Origin: Cupriavidus sp. U2
GTDB taxonomy: Bacteria; Pseudomonadota; Gammaproteobacteria; Burkholderiales; Burkholderiaceae
NCBI RefSeq assembly: GCF_009663685.2
Contig: NZ_RCOG02000032.1
Coordinates: 311,382-375,381, forward strand
Reading direction: 5' to 3'
DNA length: 64,000 nucleotides
This document shows positions 28,803 to 39,585 of this stretch, one piece after another; the first letter of the stretch is position 1; the number at the start of each line of letters is the position of its first letter. A model generated the notes under the pieces. It did no database searches and had not been told where the DNA came from. It saw only the letters and a list, made by a program, of their open reading frames with translations. Both the position numbers and the translations under genes were made by a program.

Positions 28803-31432
28803 CAGGCTTTCCCTTCCCGCGCTTCCGGGGCTTCCGGCGCTTCCGGCGCTTCAGGCGCCGCCGCCTTGACGCGCAGCAGCCGCCACGCATTGGCCACCAC
28901 CAGCAGCGATGACACCGACATGCCGATTCCGGCCATCCAGGCCGTGACGTGGCCCGTCGCGGCCAGCGGGATGGCCACCACGTTGTAGGCAAAGGCCCAG
29001 CCCAGGTTCTGCCGCACCACGCGGCGCGCGCGGCGGGCGGCGGCAACGGCGGTGGCGATTTCCGCCACCCCGCCGTGCGTCAGCACCGCATCGGCCCCCG
29101 CCTGCGCCAGCGGTGCGCCGCTGCCGATGGCGATCGATACCTGCGCCTGCGCCAGCACCGGGGCATCGTTGATGCCGTCGCCCACCGCCAGCACCACCGC
29201 GCCGCGCTGCTGCAGTGCAGCCACGTACTCGCGCTTGCCTTCTGGCGTCACGGCGCCCAGGGCGGTATCCATGCCGAAACGGCCGGCCCACCAGCGCACG
29301 GCCGCCGTGCCATCGCCCGACACCAGGTGGCAGCGCACGCCCAGCGAATCCAGCGCGCGCAACAATGCACGGGTCTGGCCGCGTTCGACATCGGCGAGCA
29401 GGAAGCAGGCGAGCAGGCCGGTGGCGTCGCCCAGCCACACCTGCGTGGCGCCCGGATGGCTCTCGTGCCCGCATTCATCGGCCTCTGCGCTCGATGAGAG
29501 GGCGGCCACGTACTCGCGGCGCCCCAGGCGAAGCCGGCAGCCGTCGACCGACGCTTCGAGCCCCTGCCCCGGCACATTGCGCAGTTCGCTCACGACGGGT
29601 TGACCGCTGCCCGCGTCGTCGCAGGACTCAGCGAACGCCCGTGCAATCGGATGCTCGCCACCGCGTTCCATGGCGGCCGCGACGCGTCGGCAGGCCTGCG
29701 CATCGGGCGCTCCGAACGTCTGCGTGGACACCAGCGCAAAGCGCCCTTCGGTCAGCGTGCCGGTCTTGTCGAGCACCACGTCGGTCACCCGGGCCAATGC
29801 TTCGAGCGCATGCGCGCGTGTCAGCAGCATCCCGCGCCGCGACAGCGCCGCCCCCGCGGCCGCCAGCACGGCTGGCGTGGCCAGCGACAGCGCACAAGGG
29901 CAACTGACGACCAGCACCGCCACCGTCACCAGCAACGCGCGCGACGGATCGATCCATAGCGCCCAGGCCGCCCCGGTCGCCACGGCCATGATCAGCAGCG
30001 TGCCGACGAACCAGCCGGCCACGCGGTCGGCCACTTGCGCCAGCCTGGGCTTGTCCGCCAGCGCACGGTCGAGCACGGCGACGATCTCCGCCAGGCGCGT
30101 TTGCGCGCCAATCCGCTCGATACGTATCTCCAGCGGGCTGGCGGCATTGAAGCAGCCCGCCAGCACCGCGTCGCCCGTCGCGCGCTTCACCGGACGCGCC
30201 TCGCCCGTCAGCATCGATTCATCAAGCTCGCTCGCGCCGGCCAGCACCACCCCATCGGCCGGCACGATCTCGCCGGCCTTGACGCGGATACGGTCGCCCG
30301 GCTGCAATCTGGCGACCGGGATGCGCTCGCCCGCCCCGCCGGCCTGCGCCAGCCGCTCGCAGGTGGCCGGCAACTGCCGCGCCAGCATTTCCGCGCCGCT
30401 GCGCGATGCCTGACGCACGCGCAGTTCCAGGTAGCGCGCCAGCAACAGGAACGCGACGAACATCGTCACGGAATCGAAATAGACTTCGCCCACGCCGCGC
30501 ACGGTGGCCACGGCGCTGGCCAGGAACCCGGCCGCCACGCCAATCGCGACCGGCACGTCCATGCCCATGTGGCGGTGGCGCAGCGACCGCCAGGCGCCGG
30601 CAAAGATCGGCCACGCGGAATAGAGAACGACCGGAACGGTCAGCGCGAAGCTGGCCCAGCGCATCAGCTGCAGCTGGCCGGGATCGATCGTGGCCTCATG
30701 CGTGTAGAGCGGCCACGCGTACATCATCACCTGCATCATGCCGAGCATGGCCACCGCCATCCGCATCAGCAGGCTGCGGCGTTCGCGGCGGTCCCGCTGG
30801 TCGGAGCGCGACACCTCGAACGGCCAGGCCGCATAGCCGATATCGGCCAGGCTGGACAGCAGGTTGGCCACGCCTTGCGAGGCGTCGCGCCAGCGCACAA
30901 TCACGCGGCGCGTCGCCACGTTGGCCACCACCGATTCCACCCCGTCGAGCTGCCCCAGATGCTGTTCGATCAGCCAGGCGCAGGCAGCACAGCGGATGTT
31001 TTCCGGAGCCAACGTCACCTCGGAACGGCCCTCTCCCGCCGGCCGCACGAACTGGCCGCGCAGTTCCGGGCTGTCGTAGGCCGCCCAGACCGGCTCGGCC
31101 TCGCGCCGCGCTTCGGCGTCGATTGGCCGCGCAAAGCGCGTGACATCGCCATAGAGATGACCGAAACCGGCCGCGTGCAGCGTCTGCGCCAGGGTCTGGC
31201 AGCCGCCACAGCAAAAGCTGCGCGATTGGCCGTCAATCTGGGCGACAAAGGGCGCGGCGGCCTTCAGCGGCTGGCCGCAGTGGAAACAATCGGTGGAGTC
31301 TGAGGCTATTGACGCAGAAGACGCCAATGCCCGCCCGGGAGAACGGGCGTCCGGATGGTCGGCAAAGGTACTGGCCGGAACGGCGGCAGATACCAGACCT
31401 GGCGCGAGGGGGGCGGTAGTTGGAGACGACAT
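28802..31432 (-). CDS. ccoI: Copper-transporting P1B ATPase CcoI/FixI for cbb3 oxidase
   Basis: 876-residue P-type ATPase exporting copper for insertion into CcoN. The N-terminus carries cysteine pairs CFHC (49-52) and FCCGGC (73-78), characteristic of this subfamily, and a heavy-metal-associated domain with CAAC (148-151). It then shows eight membrane helices, the metal-site SCPCALSLATP, the phosphorylation loop DKTGTLTEG and the hinge GDGINDAP. It is first in an operon with ccoS, under its own FNR box. Confidence 0.95.
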   Translation of the reverse strand: MSSPTTAPLAPGLVSAAVPASTFADHPDARSPGRALASSASIASDSTDCFHCGQPLKAAAPFVAQIDGQSRSFCCGGCQTLAQTLHAAGFGHLYGDVTRFARPIDAEARREAEPVWAAYDSPELRGQFVRPAGEGRSEVTLAPENIRCAACAWLIEQHLGQLDGVESVVANVATRRVIVRWRDASQGVANLLSSLADIGYAAWPFEVSRSDQRDRRERRSLLMRMAVAMLGMMQVMMYAWPLYTHEATIDPGQLQLMRWASFALTVPVVLYSAWPIFAGAWRSLRHRHMGMDVPVAIGVAAGFLASAVATVRGVGEVYFDSVTMFVAFLLLARYLELRVRQASRSGAEMLARQLPATCERLAQAGGAGERIPVARLQPGDRIRVKAGEIVPADGVVLAGASELDESMLTGEARPVKRATGDAVLAGCFNAASPLEIRIERIGAQTRLAEIVAVLDRALADKPRLAQVADRVAGWFVGTLLIMAVATGAAWALWIDPSRALLVTVAVLVVSCPCALSLATPAVLAAAGAALSRRGMLLTRAHALEALARVTDVVLDKTGTLTEGRFALVSTQTFGAPDAQACRRVAAAMERGGEHPIARAFAESCDDAGSGQPVVSELRNVPGQGLEASVDGCRLRLGRREYVAALSSSAEADECGHESHPGATQVWLGDATGLLACFLLADVERGQTRALLRALDSLGVRCHLVSGDGTAAVRWWAGRFGMDTALGAVTPEGKREYVAALQQRGAVVLAVGDGINDAPVLAQAQVSIAIGSGAPLAQAGADAVLTHGGVAEIATAVAAARRARRVVRQNLGWAFAYNVVAIPLAATGHVTAWMAGIGMSVSSLLVVANAWRLLRVKAAAPEAPEAPEAPEAREGKA

Positions 31433-31455
31433 GGCGCGCTTTTATTACCCAGTGG

Positions 31456-31497
31456 ATACTAGGTACCTTGCGCGCGCCCTACCTTGATACAAATCAA
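31456..31497 (-). promoter_or_regulatory. FNR-dependent promoter of ccoIS
   Basis: A perfect FNR box TTGATACAAATCAA (31484-31497; on the minus strand TTGATTTGTATCAA). The -10-like TAGTAT on the minus strand is at 31456-31461; centres are again 32 bases apart, a class II arrangement. The predicted start is near 31449, only about 17 bases before the ccoI ATG. Confidence 0.8.
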
Positions 31498-31589
31498 ACT
31501 TGGGGAAACGACCTCAGAATCGCCCCCCAAGGTGTCCGGCAAACAACGGAGGCTTGCCGGATGCCTTGACGTGCCTGGACTTCAGGCGG

Positions 31590-32687
31590 TCAGGTCAGCG
31601 AAGTGTCCATCACCCGGCGTTCCGACTCCAGGTATTCCCGCGACTGCATCTCGATGATCCGCGACACGGTCCGGTGGAACTCGTTGGCCATTTGCCCTTC
31701 CGTGTACAGCTCGTCGGCCGGCACTTCGGCCGAAATCAGCAGCTTGACCTTGTGGTCGTAGAACACGTCGATCAGCCAGGTGAAGCGGCGCGCCTCCGAC
31801 GACATCCGCGGCGTCATCTTCGGCACGTCCGAGAGAATCACGGTGTGGAATTGCGAGGCAATTTCCAGATAGTCGTTCTGCGAACGCGGTCCGCCGCACA
31901 GCGTGGCGAAATCGAACCAGACCACGCCGTTGGCCTTGCGCAGCGCCTTGATCTCGCGATGCTCGATATGGAGGATCGGCGATTCATCGGCAGTCCCCGC
32001 GATCGACACGAACGCGTCGCGCAGTGCGGCGCTTGCCTCGCGGCCCAGCGGCGTGTGGTACGCCTGCACCTGTTCCAGCGCCCGCTTCCGGTAATCGATG
32101 CCGGCGTCGACGTTGAGCACGTCGAGCTTCGTCTGCAGCAAGTGGATGGCCGGCAGCACGCGGTCACGATGCAGGCCGTCCGGGTACAGCAGGTCCGGGC
32201 GATAGTTCGAGGTCATCACGAACTGCACGCCGTTGTCGAACAACTGCTGCAGCAGGCGGTGCAGGATCATGGCATCCGCCACGTCGCTGACGTGAAACTC
32301 GTCGAAGCAGATCAGCCGGAAACGGCGCGCGATGCGCCTGGCCAGCTCGTCGAGCGGATCGGCACGGCCCCGCAGCTCCTCGAGCTCGCGATGCACCTCG
32401 CGCATGAATTCGTGGAAATGCAGCCGGGTCTTGCGCACCACGGGCACGCAGGAATAGAAGCTGTCCATCAGGAACGACTTGCCGCGCCCTACCCCGCCCC
32501 ACAGGTACACGCCCTTGGGCACATCCGGGTGTACCAGCAGCTTCTTCAGCGCGTTGTTGCGGCGGCTCTTGTACGCCACCCACTCGTCGTAGCACTGCTG
32601 CAGCCGGGCCACGGCGCGCAATTGCGCCTCGTCGGACTGGTAGCCGCGCTGCTTGAGTTCGTGTTCGTAAAACTCGGTGACGTTCAT
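31590..32687 (-). CDS. zapE: Cell division protein ZapE (AFG1-like ATPase)
   Basis: 365-residue AAA-type ATPase linked to Z-ring constriction and, in related organisms, to degradation of membrane proteins. Walker A is GGVGRGKS (64-71), Walker B is LICFDEF; LHFHEFM and SNYRPDLLYPDGLHRD are family signatures. It is the next gene after lpd on the same strand but is separated by a strong terminator, so it probably has its own promoter. Confidence 0.95.
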   Translation of the reverse strand: MNVTEFYEHELKQRGYQSDEAQLRAVARLQQCYDEWVAYKSRRNNALKKLLVHPDVPKGVYLWGGVGRGKSFLMDSFYSCVPVVRKTRLHFHEFMREVHRELEELRGRADPLDELARRIARRFRLICFDEFHVSDVADAMILHRLLQQLFDNGVQFVMTSNYRPDLLYPDGLHRDRVLPAIHLLQTKLDVLNVDAGIDYRKRALEQVQAYHTPLGREASAALRDAFVSIAGTADESPILHIEHREIKALRKANGVVWFDFATLCGGPRSQNDYLEIASQFHTVILSDVPKMTPRMSSEARRFTWLIDVFYDHKVKLLISAEVPADELYTEGQMANEFHRTVSRIIEMQSREYLESERRVMDTSLT

Positions 32688-32721
32688 GTCGGGGCTCGGA
32701 AATGCCGGGGTGCTTCAAGCG

Positions 32722-32754
32722 AAAACGGCGCGCCGCAGGAATCGCGGCGCGCCG
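32722..32754 (-). terminator. Intrinsic terminator of the odhAB-lpd operon
   Basis: Stem CGGCGCGCCGC (32726-32736) / GCGGCGCGCCG (32743-32753), followed on the minus strand by TTTTC. It lies 26 bases after the lpd stop. Confidence 0.85.
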
Positions 32755-32779
32755 GTGTTCACCAGGAGGTGAACGGGAA

Positions 32780-34204
32780 TTACATGTTCAGCTGACGCTT
32801 GTCGACGGCCAGCGCGGCTTCGCGCATGACTTCCGACATCGACGGGTGCGGGTGGCAGACACGACCGATGTCTTCGCTTGCCGCCTTGAACTCCATGGCC
32901 ACCACGGCTTCGGCAATCAGGTCCGACGCATTGGCTGCCACGATGTGCACGCCCAGGATCTCGTCGGTCTTGGCGTCGGCCAGCATCTTGACGAAGCCGT
33001 CGGCCGCGCCCATGCCCAGTGCACGGCCGTTGGCCATGAACGGGAACTGGCCCGACTTGTACTCGCGGCCTTCTGCCTTGAGCTGTTGCTCGGTCTTGCC
33101 GACCCACGCGATTTCCGGGAACGTGTAGATCACCCACGGCACCGTGTTGAAGTCGATGTGCGGCTTCTGGCCGACGATGCGCTCGGCCACGGCCACGCCT
33201 TCGTCTTCCGCCTTGTGGGCCAGCATCGGGCCACGCACCACGTCGCCGATTGCCCAGATGCCCGGCACCTTGGTCTGGCAGTGGTCGTCGACTTCGATGA
33301 AGCCACGCTGATCCACGCCCAGGCCAACCGCTTCCAGGCCCAGGTTGTCGGTGTTCGGCACGCGGCCGACCGATACGATCAGGCGATCGACTTCGAGCGT
33401 CTGGTCCTTGCCGTCCTTGTCGGTATAGGCAACGGTGACGTTGTCCTTGCCGGCCTTGACTTCATTGACCTTGACGCCCAGGTTGAACTTCAGGCCCTGC
33501 TTGGTCAGCAGCTTCTGGGCTTCCTTGGCCACGCCTTCGTCGGCGGCGCCCAGGAACGCGGGCAACGCTTCCAGCACGGTCACGTCGGCACCCAGGCGGC
33601 GCCAGACCGAACCGAGCTCCAGGCCGATCACGCCGGCGCCAATCACGCCCAGCTTCTTCGGCACCGTCTCAAACTTCAGCGCGCCTTCGTTGTCACTGAT
33701 CAACTTGTTGTCGACGGGGATACCCGGCAGATGGCGGGCCTTCGAGCCCGTGGCGATGATGACCTGCTTGGCGGTCAGCGTTTCGCCGTTCACTTCGACC
33801 TGGAAGCCTTCGGCGGCCTTGCCTGCGAACTTGCCGTAGCCCTTGAACAGCGTGACCTTGTTCTTGCGGAACAGGAACTCGATGCCCTTGGTCATCTTGC
33901 CGACGATGTCGTCCTTGCGCTTGAGCATCTTGGCCACGTCGACCTTGACGTCACCCACGGTGATGCCGTGGTCAGCTAGGTGGTGCGAGGCGTTCTCGAA
34001 CTCTTCCGAGGAAGCCAGCAGCGCCTTGGACGGGATGCAGCCCACGTTCAGGCAGGTGCCGCCCAGGCGGGCTTCGCCCTTGGGATCGTCATAGGCGTTG
34101 CCTTCCAGGCAGGCCACGTTCAGGCCCAGCTGGGCAGCACGAATGGCGGCGATGTAGCCGCCGGGGCCGGCGCCGATCACCAGCACGTCGAATTGTTTGC
34201 TCAT
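32780..34204 (-). CDS. lpdA: Dihydrolipoyl dehydrogenase (E3 of 2-oxoglutarate dehydrogenase)
   Basis: 474-residue flavoprotein reoxidising dihydrolipoamide with NAD+. The FAD fingerprint GAGPGGY (11-17), the redox pair Cys51/Cys56 ([13 protein letters not shown]) and the C-terminal HPHPSMSE catalytic dyad are all present. There is no N-terminal lipoyl domain, unlike pyruvate dehydrogenase-linked E3s of some betaproteobacteria. Third gene of odhA-odhB-lpd, 146 bases after odhB. Confidence 0.97.
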   Translation of the reverse strand: MSKQFDVLVIGAGPGGYIAAIRAAQLGLNVACLEGNAYDDPKGEARLGGTCLNVGCIPSKALLASSEEFENASHHLADHGITVGDVKVDVAKMLKRKDDIVGKMTKGIEFLFRKNKVTLFKGYGKFAGKAAEGFQVEVNGETLTAKQVIIATGSKARHLPGIPVDNKLISDNEGALKFETVPKKLGVIGAGVIGLELGSVWRRLGADVTVLEALPAFLGAADEGVAKEAQKLLTKQGLKFNLGVKVNEVKAGKDNVTVAYTDKDGKDQTLEVDRLIVSVGRVPNTDNLGLEAVGLGVDQRGFIEVDDHCQTKVPGIWAIGDVVRGPMLAHKAEDEGVAVAERIVGQKPHIDFNTVPWVIYTFPEIAWVGKTEQQLKAEGREYKSGQFPFMANGRALGMGAADGFVKMLADAKTDEILGVHIVAANASDLIAEAVVAMEFKAASEDIGRVCHPHPSMSEVMREAALAVDKRQLNM

Positions 34205-34350
34205 GGGAAATATCTCTTTGGCACGTCATGCCCGCGCCAATAAGGCAGGCATCCGGCGGCATCGTGCAGATGCGCTCGCCGGGTCCCCGCACCGTGGCGC
34301 GGGGACGACGACAAACGAAAGACGGAGTGTCTGTCTGGGGACAGGACCGA

Positions 34351-35604
34351 TTACAGGTCCAGCAGCAGGCGGGCCGGATCTTCCAGCGCTTCCTTCATGG
34401 CCACCAGACCCAGGACGGCTTCGCGGCCGTCGATGATACGGTGGTCATAGGACATGGCCAGGTAGTTCATCGGACGGATCACGATCTGACCGTCTTCCAC
34501 CACGGCGCGGTCCTTGGTGGCGTGAACGCCCAGGATGGCCGATTGCGGCGGGTTGATGATCGGGGTCGACAGCATCGAACCGAACGTACCGCCGTTCGAG
34601 ATCGAGAACGTACCGCCGGTCAGGTCGTCCAGCGACAGCTTGCCGTCACGGGCCTTGGCACCGAACTCGGCAATCTTCTTCTCGATATCGGCCAGGCTCA
34701 TCTGGTCGGCGTTGCGCAGGATCGGCACCACCAGGCCACGCGGCGAGCCAACGGCGATACCGATGTCGAAGTAGCCGTGGTAGACGATGTCGTTGCCATC
34801 CACCGAAGCGTTGATGATCGGGTACTTCTTCAGCGCGTGGACGGCGGCCTTCACGAAGAACGACATGAAGCCCAGCTTCACGCCGTGTTCCTTCTCGAAG
34901 CGATCCTTGTACTTGTTACGCAGATCCATGACCGGCTTCATGTTCACTTCGTTGAACGTGGTCAGGATGGCGTTGGTCGATTGCGACTGCACCAGGCGCT
35001 CGGCGATACGGGCGCGCAGGCGGCTCATCGGCACGCGCTCTTCCGGGCGGTCGCCCAGCGCGGCGAAGTCGACCTGGGCCGACACTTGCGGCAGGGCCGG
35101 CTTGGCAGCGGCCGGAGCCGGTGCAGCCTTGGCGGCCGGAGCCGAACCTGCGGCCAGCACATCACCCTTGGTGATACGGCCGTCCTTGCCGGTGCCGGCC
35201 ACTTGCGAGGCCGACAGGCCGCCTTCGGCCATCAGCTTGGCAGCCGACGGCATGGCGACGGCGCCAGCAGCAGCGGGCGCGGCAGCCGGGGCAGCGGCCG
35301 GAGCCGGTGCGGCGGCAGCGGGAGCCGGGGCGGCAGCGGCCGGAGCGGCGGCGCCAGCAGTGGCTGCCGTGTCGATCTTGGCGATGATTTCGTCGGCAAC
35401 AACGGTGTCACCGTCGTTCTTGACGATCTGCGACAGCACGCCAGCCGACGGGGCCGGCACTTCCAGCACAACCTTGTCCGTTTCGATTTCGATCAGGATT
35501 TCGTCCTGAGCAACGGCTTCGCCCGGCTTCTTCTTCCAGTTCAGCATGGTCGCTTCGGCGACCGATTCAGACAGTTGCGGAACCTTGACGTCAACAATAG
35601 CCAT
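34351..35604 (-). CDS. odhB: Dihydrolipoyl succinyltransferase (E2 of 2-oxoglutarate dehydrogenase)
   Basis: 417-residue core of the complex. One lipoyl domain (1-75) carries the lipoyl lysine at 44 in [11 protein letters not shown]. An Ala/Pro linker (about 78-115) leads to the E3-binding domain ([20 protein letters not shown]), a second linker and the catalytic domain with [12 protein letters not shown] near the C-terminus. It lies 96 bases after odhA, with a GC-rich hairpin in the gap (about 35660-35692). Confidence 0.97.
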   Translation of the reverse strand: MAIVDVKVPQLSESVAEATMLNWKKKPGEAVAQDEILIEIETDKVVLEVPAPSAGVLSQIVKNDGDTVVADEIIAKIDTAATAGAAAPAAAAPAPAAAAPAPAAAPAAAPAAAGAVAMPSAAKLMAEGGLSASQVAGTGKDGRITKGDVLAAGSAPAAKAAPAPAAAKPALPQVSAQVDFAALGDRPEERVPMSRLRARIAERLVQSQSTNAILTTFNEVNMKPVMDLRNKYKDRFEKEHGVKLGFMSFFVKAAVHALKKYPIINASVDGNDIVYHGYFDIGIAVGSPRGLVVPILRNADQMSLADIEKKIAEFGAKARDGKLSLDDLTGGTFSISNGGTFGSMLSTPIINPPQSAILGVHATKDRAVVEDGQIVIRPMNYLAMSYDHRIIDGREAVLGLVAMKEALEDPARLLLDL

Positions 35605-35700
35605 GGTTTGTTAAATCCTCGATGTATGCGTGTGTGTTTCGTTTCAGGCAGGTAGTCCCGCGGCGCGCATCCCTGAGCGCCGCCGCGGGGTACCAACGAA

Positions 35701-38553
35701 TTACTTGGTCAGAACAAAGCCCTTGAGCTTGGAGAACGCGGCTTCCAGCAGCGCCTTCTGTTGCTCGTTGTGCTTTGCGTAGTAGCCCACCGCCGGCGAA
35801 GCCGAGGCGGGACGACCGGCATAACCGAGCTTCTGGCCTTCCGTCATGTTTTCCATGATGTAGTGCTGGACGAAGAACCAGGCGCCCTGGTTCTGCGGTT
35901 CGTCCTGGCACCACACGATTTCGGTCGCGCCGGGGTATTTCTTGAGTTCCGCGGCCACGGCCTTGTGCGGGAACGGATACAGCTGCTCCAGGCGGATGAT
36001 CGCCGTGTCGGTCGCCTCGCGTTCCTTGCGGGTGTTGACCAGGTCGTAGTAGACCTTGCCCGAGCACATGATCACGCGCTTGACCTTGCTGGCGTTCAGT
36101 TCCTCGTGATCGGGGATCACGGTCTCGAAATGGCCCTTGGCCAGATCGGACAGCGGCGACACGGCGTCCTTGCTGCGCAGCAGCGACTTCGGCGTCATGA
36201 TCACCAGCGGCTTGCGGAACAGACGGATCATCTGGCGGCGCAGCAGGTGGAAGATCTGGGCCGGCGTGGTCGGCTGGACCACCTGCATGTTGTGGTCTGC
36301 GCAGAGCTGCAGGAAACGCTCGATACGGGCCGAGCTGTGTTCCGGACCCTGGCCTTCGTAGCCGTGCGGAAGCATCATCGTCAGGCCCGAGGCGCGGCCC
36401 CACTTCACTTCACCCGACGAGATGAACTGGTCGATCACCACCTGGGCGCCGTTGACGAAGTCGCCGAACTGGGCTTCCCAGATCACCAGCGCGTTCGGTT
36501 CGGCGGTCGAGTAGCCGTATTCGAAGCCGAGCACGGCCTCTTCCGACAGCACCGAGTCGATCACCGTGAACGGTGCCTGGTTGTCCGACACGTTCTGCAG
36601 CGGCACGTACGAACCGGCATCCCAGCGTTCGCGAGCCTGGTCGTGCAGCACGGCGTGACGGTGCGTGAAGGTACCGCGGCCGGCATCCTGGCCGGTGATA
36701 CGCACCGGGTAGCCCGAAGCGACCAGCGAGGCGAAGGCCAGGTGTTCACCCATGCCCCAGTCCAGCATCTGCTCGCCCTTGCCCATGTTGGCACGGTCCT
36801 TGATGACCTTGTCCACCAGCGGGTGCAGCTTGAGCTGTTCCGGAATCGTGGTGATGCGCTCGGCCAGACGCTTCAGTTCCGTCATCGGCACGGCGGTGTC
36901 GGCGGCATCGGTCCACTTGCGGTTCAGGAACGGCATCCAGTCCACGGCGAACTTGTTCTTGAAGTTCGACAGGACAGGGTCCACCGTGTGCTTGCCAGCG
37001 TCCATGGCGGCACGGTAGCCCTTGACCAGCTCGTCGCCGAAGTCGGCAGCGGTCAGGTTCTGGGCCACCAGCTTGTCGGCGTACAGCTTGCGCGTACCCG
37101 GGTGCTGGCCGATTTTCTTGTACATCAGCGGCTGCGTCATGGCAGGGGTGTCCTGCTCGTTGTGACCCAGCTTGCGGAAGCAGATGATGTCAACCACGAC
37201 GTCCTTGTTGAATTCCATGCGGAAGTCAACGGCCAGCTGCATGGCGTACACCACGGCTTCGGGATCGTCGCCGTTCACGTGCAGCACCGGGGCCTCGATC
37301 ATCTTGACCACGTCCGTGCAATACAGCGTCGAACGCGCATCGCGGGGGTCAGACGTCGTGAAGCCGATCTGGTTGTTGATGACGATGTGCATCGTGCCGC
37401 CCGTGCCGTAGCCGCGGGTCTGCGCGAGGTTCAGCGTTTCCATCACCACGCCCTGGCCGGCAAAGGCGGCGTCGCCGTGCACCTGCACCGGCAGCACTTC
37501 CTTGTGGCCGGCGTCGCCACGGCGTTCCTGGCGGGCCTTGGACGAGCCTTCCACCACCGGGTTGACGATTTCCAGGTGCGACGGGTTGAACGCGAGCGAC
37601 AGGTGAACCGGGCCGCCTTCGGTCGAGACATCGCTCGAGAAGCCCTTGTGGTACTTCACGTCACCGGCCGGCAGGTCGTCGACGTGCTTGCCTTCGAATT
37701 CGGCGAACAGGTCGGCCGGCATCTTGCCCAGCGTATTGACCAGCACGTTCAGACGGCCGCGGTGGGCCATGCCGATCACGATTTCCTGCACGCCCTTGGT
37801 ACCGGCGTGCTGGATCAGTTCGTCCATGGCGGCGATGAAGCTCTCGCCACCTTCCAGCGAGAAACGCTTCTGGCCGACGTACTTGGTGTGGAGGAATCGC
37901 TCCAGGCCTTCGGCCGCGGTCAGGCGGTCAAGGATGTGCTTCTTCTTCTCCAGCGTGAACACGGGCTTGGAACGCGTGGTTTCCAGGCGCTCCTGCCACC
38001 AGCGCTTCTGCGCCTGGTCGCTCACGTACATGAACTCGGCGCCGATGGTGCCGCAGTAGGTCTCACGGAGGTTGTTGAGCAGCTCGCGCAGGCTCATCGA
38101 CTCCTTGCCGAAATACGTGTTGCTGGCATTGAAGACGATGTCGAGGTCGGCCTCGGAAAAACCGTAGAACGCCGGATCCAGGTCAGGCAGGGGCGGACGC
38201 TCCTGGCGCTTGAGCGGATCGAGGTCGGCCCAGTGCGAACCGATGTTGCGGTAGGCGGCGATCAGCTGCGTGGCAGCGACGCGCTTGCGACCCATGTCGG
38301 AGTCGGCCGAGGCAACGATGGTCTTGATGGGGCCCGCCTTGGCGCGCTCGGCAAACGAGGCGACGATCGGTGCGTGGGGGATATCGCGGGCGTTGGAACC
38401 ATCCACAGCCGGGACATTCTGCATCGCGTCGAAATACGCGCGCCAGTTGTCGGGAACCGAGCTGGGATTCTGGAGATAGGCCTCGTACAGCTCTTCCACA
38501 TAGGGGGCGTTGCCGCCGAAGAGGTACGAATTGCTTTGATACTGCTGCATCAT
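35701..38553 (-). CDS. odhA: 2-oxoglutarate dehydrogenase E1 component
   Basis: 950-residue thiamine diphosphate enzyme that decarboxylates 2-oxoglutarate in the TCA cycle. The N-terminal NSYLFGGNAPYVEELYEAYL docking segment is followed by the E1 domains with IGMAHRGRLNVLVN, IVINNQIGFTTSDPRDARST and LPHGYEGQGPEHSSARIERF. Two adjacent ATGs exist (38553, 38550). First gene of the operon; its long leader can fold (separate entry). Confidence 0.98.
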   Translation of the reverse strand: MMQQYQSNSYLFGGNAPYVEELYEAYLQNPSSVPDNWRAYFDAMQNVPAVDGSNARDIPHAPIVASFAERAKAGPIKTIVASADSDMGRKRVAATQLIAAYRNIGSHWADLDPLKRQERPPLPDLDPAFYGFSEADLDIVFNASNTYFGKESMSLRELLNNLRETYCGTIGAEFMYVSDQAQKRWWQERLETTRSKPVFTLEKKKHILDRLTAAEGLERFLHTKYVGQKRFSLEGGESFIAAMDELIQHAGTKGVQEIVIGMAHRGRLNVLVNTLGKMPADLFAEFEGKHVDDLPAGDVKYHKGFSSDVSTEGGPVHLSLAFNPSHLEIVNPVVEGSSKARQERRGDAGHKEVLPVQVHGDAAFAGQGVVMETLNLAQTRGYGTGGTMHIVINNQIGFTTSDPRDARSTLYCTDVVKMIEAPVLHVNGDDPEAVVYAMQLAVDFRMEFNKDVVVDIICFRKLGHNEQDTPAMTQPLMYKKIGQHPGTRKLYADKLVAQNLTAADFGDELVKGYRAAMDAGKHTVDPVLSNFKNKFAVDWMPFLNRKWTDAADTAVPMTELKRLAERITTIPEQLKLHPLVDKVIKDRANMGKGEQMLDWGMGEHLAFASLVASGYPVRITGQDAGRGTFTHRHAVLHDQARERWDAGSYVPLQNVSDNQAPFTVIDSVLSEEAVLGFEYGYSTAEPNALVIWEAQFGDFVNGAQVVIDQFISSGEVKWGRASGLTMMLPHGYEGQGPEHSSARIERFLQLCADHNMQVVQPTTPAQIFHLLRRQMIRLFRKPLVIMTPKSLLRSKDAVSPLSDLAKGHFETVIPDHEELNASKVKRVIMCSGKVYYDLVNTRKEREATDTAIIRLEQLYPFPHKAVAAELKKYPGATEIVWCQDEPQNQGAWFFVQHYIMENMTEGQKLGYAGRPASASPAVGYYAKHNEQQKALLEAAFSKLKGFVLTK

Positions 38554-38773
38554 GGGGCGCTCACTATTCTCCGGGTATGCCGGAGTTAAGCGGGTTCATC
38601 AACCTTCCGCGACACGGCCTGACCGGTTAGCGGATTGCAAACAACTCTTGGGGGTCCTGCGGTTACCACCTTGAACGAACGGCACCCGGGGGTGCCGTCT
38701 GTCTCGGTCTCGCCGCCAGACCCGAAAGGGCAAGTTGTGCGGGAAGGACCTAAGTCTTCACTCGCAGAGCATA
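38554..38773 (-). promoter_or_regulatory. odhA promoter and structured 5' leader (candidate sucA RNA motif)
   Basis: An extended -10, TGC-TATGCT, lies at 38768-38773, giving a leader of about 205 bases. Just before the gene, CTCCGG-CATAC-CCGGAG (38569-38585 region) pairs, and the 3' arm contains GGAG, the likely ribosome-binding sequence, though it is 15 bases from the ATG. A further hairpin ACGGCACCC/GGGTGCCGT is at about 38679-38698. A leader family called the sucA RNA motif is known in front of sucA/odhA in Burkholderiales and overlaps the ribosome site; membership here is inferred from position and shape only. Confidence 0.5.
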
Positions 38774-38839
38774 GCATGTAATCCCCCAGACAGTGGGGAC
38801 TTTTCGTGATGCAAAATCGAGACAGTGTGTCCAGGAACG

Positions 38840-39585
38840 TTACGGTTGCGGTTCGATCTGGTCAACCGCATCGGTAATCAGACCATCGAGCCCCCATGAC
38901 AGCAGAGCCTGCGCGCGGGAACGGTCGTTGACCGTGTAGCACAGGACCTTGAAGCCGGCCGCATGGGCGTCGGCAATGACCTTGGCGTCGAGTTCGCGAT
39001 GATTCGAATCGAGCGCCACGCAGTCCAGACGCCGCAGCCGGTCGAGCCAGTCGGCCGGCAGCTTGTCCAGCAGCAATGCACGCGGCAGGCCCGGCGCCGC
39101 CAGGCGCGCCGCTTCGAGTGCGACCTCGGAAAACGACGATAGCAGAGGGGGTACCGCGGCGCCGTTCCACAGCGAAAGTGCGTCGAGCGCCACCGCGGCA
39201 CCTGTGCGATATTCGGCACCCGGCACCGGCTTGATCTCGATATTGACCAGGAAGCCGTTGGCCTGCGTGTAGCGCGCGATGGCCGCCAGCGTGGGTACGG
39301 GCTCGCCGGCAAAAGTTGGGCTGTGCCAGCTTCCGGCGTCCAGCAAGGCAATCTCGCCGAGCGTCAGCGCATCGACGCGCCCGTGGCCGGACGTCGTGCG
39401 GTCCAGCGTGGCATCGTGCATCAGCACGGGCTTGCCGTCGCCGGACAGCTTCACGTCGAACTCGAACATCCGGTAGCCAAACGACGCGCCGTGGCGAAAC
39501 GCCGCCAGCGTGTTCTCGGGCGCCAGCTTGCCGGCGCCACGGTGGGCGATATGACGCGGATATGGCCAGTTCGTCCGGATATCGC

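Noticed and set aside
35761-38589. A 942-codon plus-strand frame opposite odhA
   Set aside because: Shadow of odhA: no recognisable domain, atypical composition, and no promoter or ribosome site.
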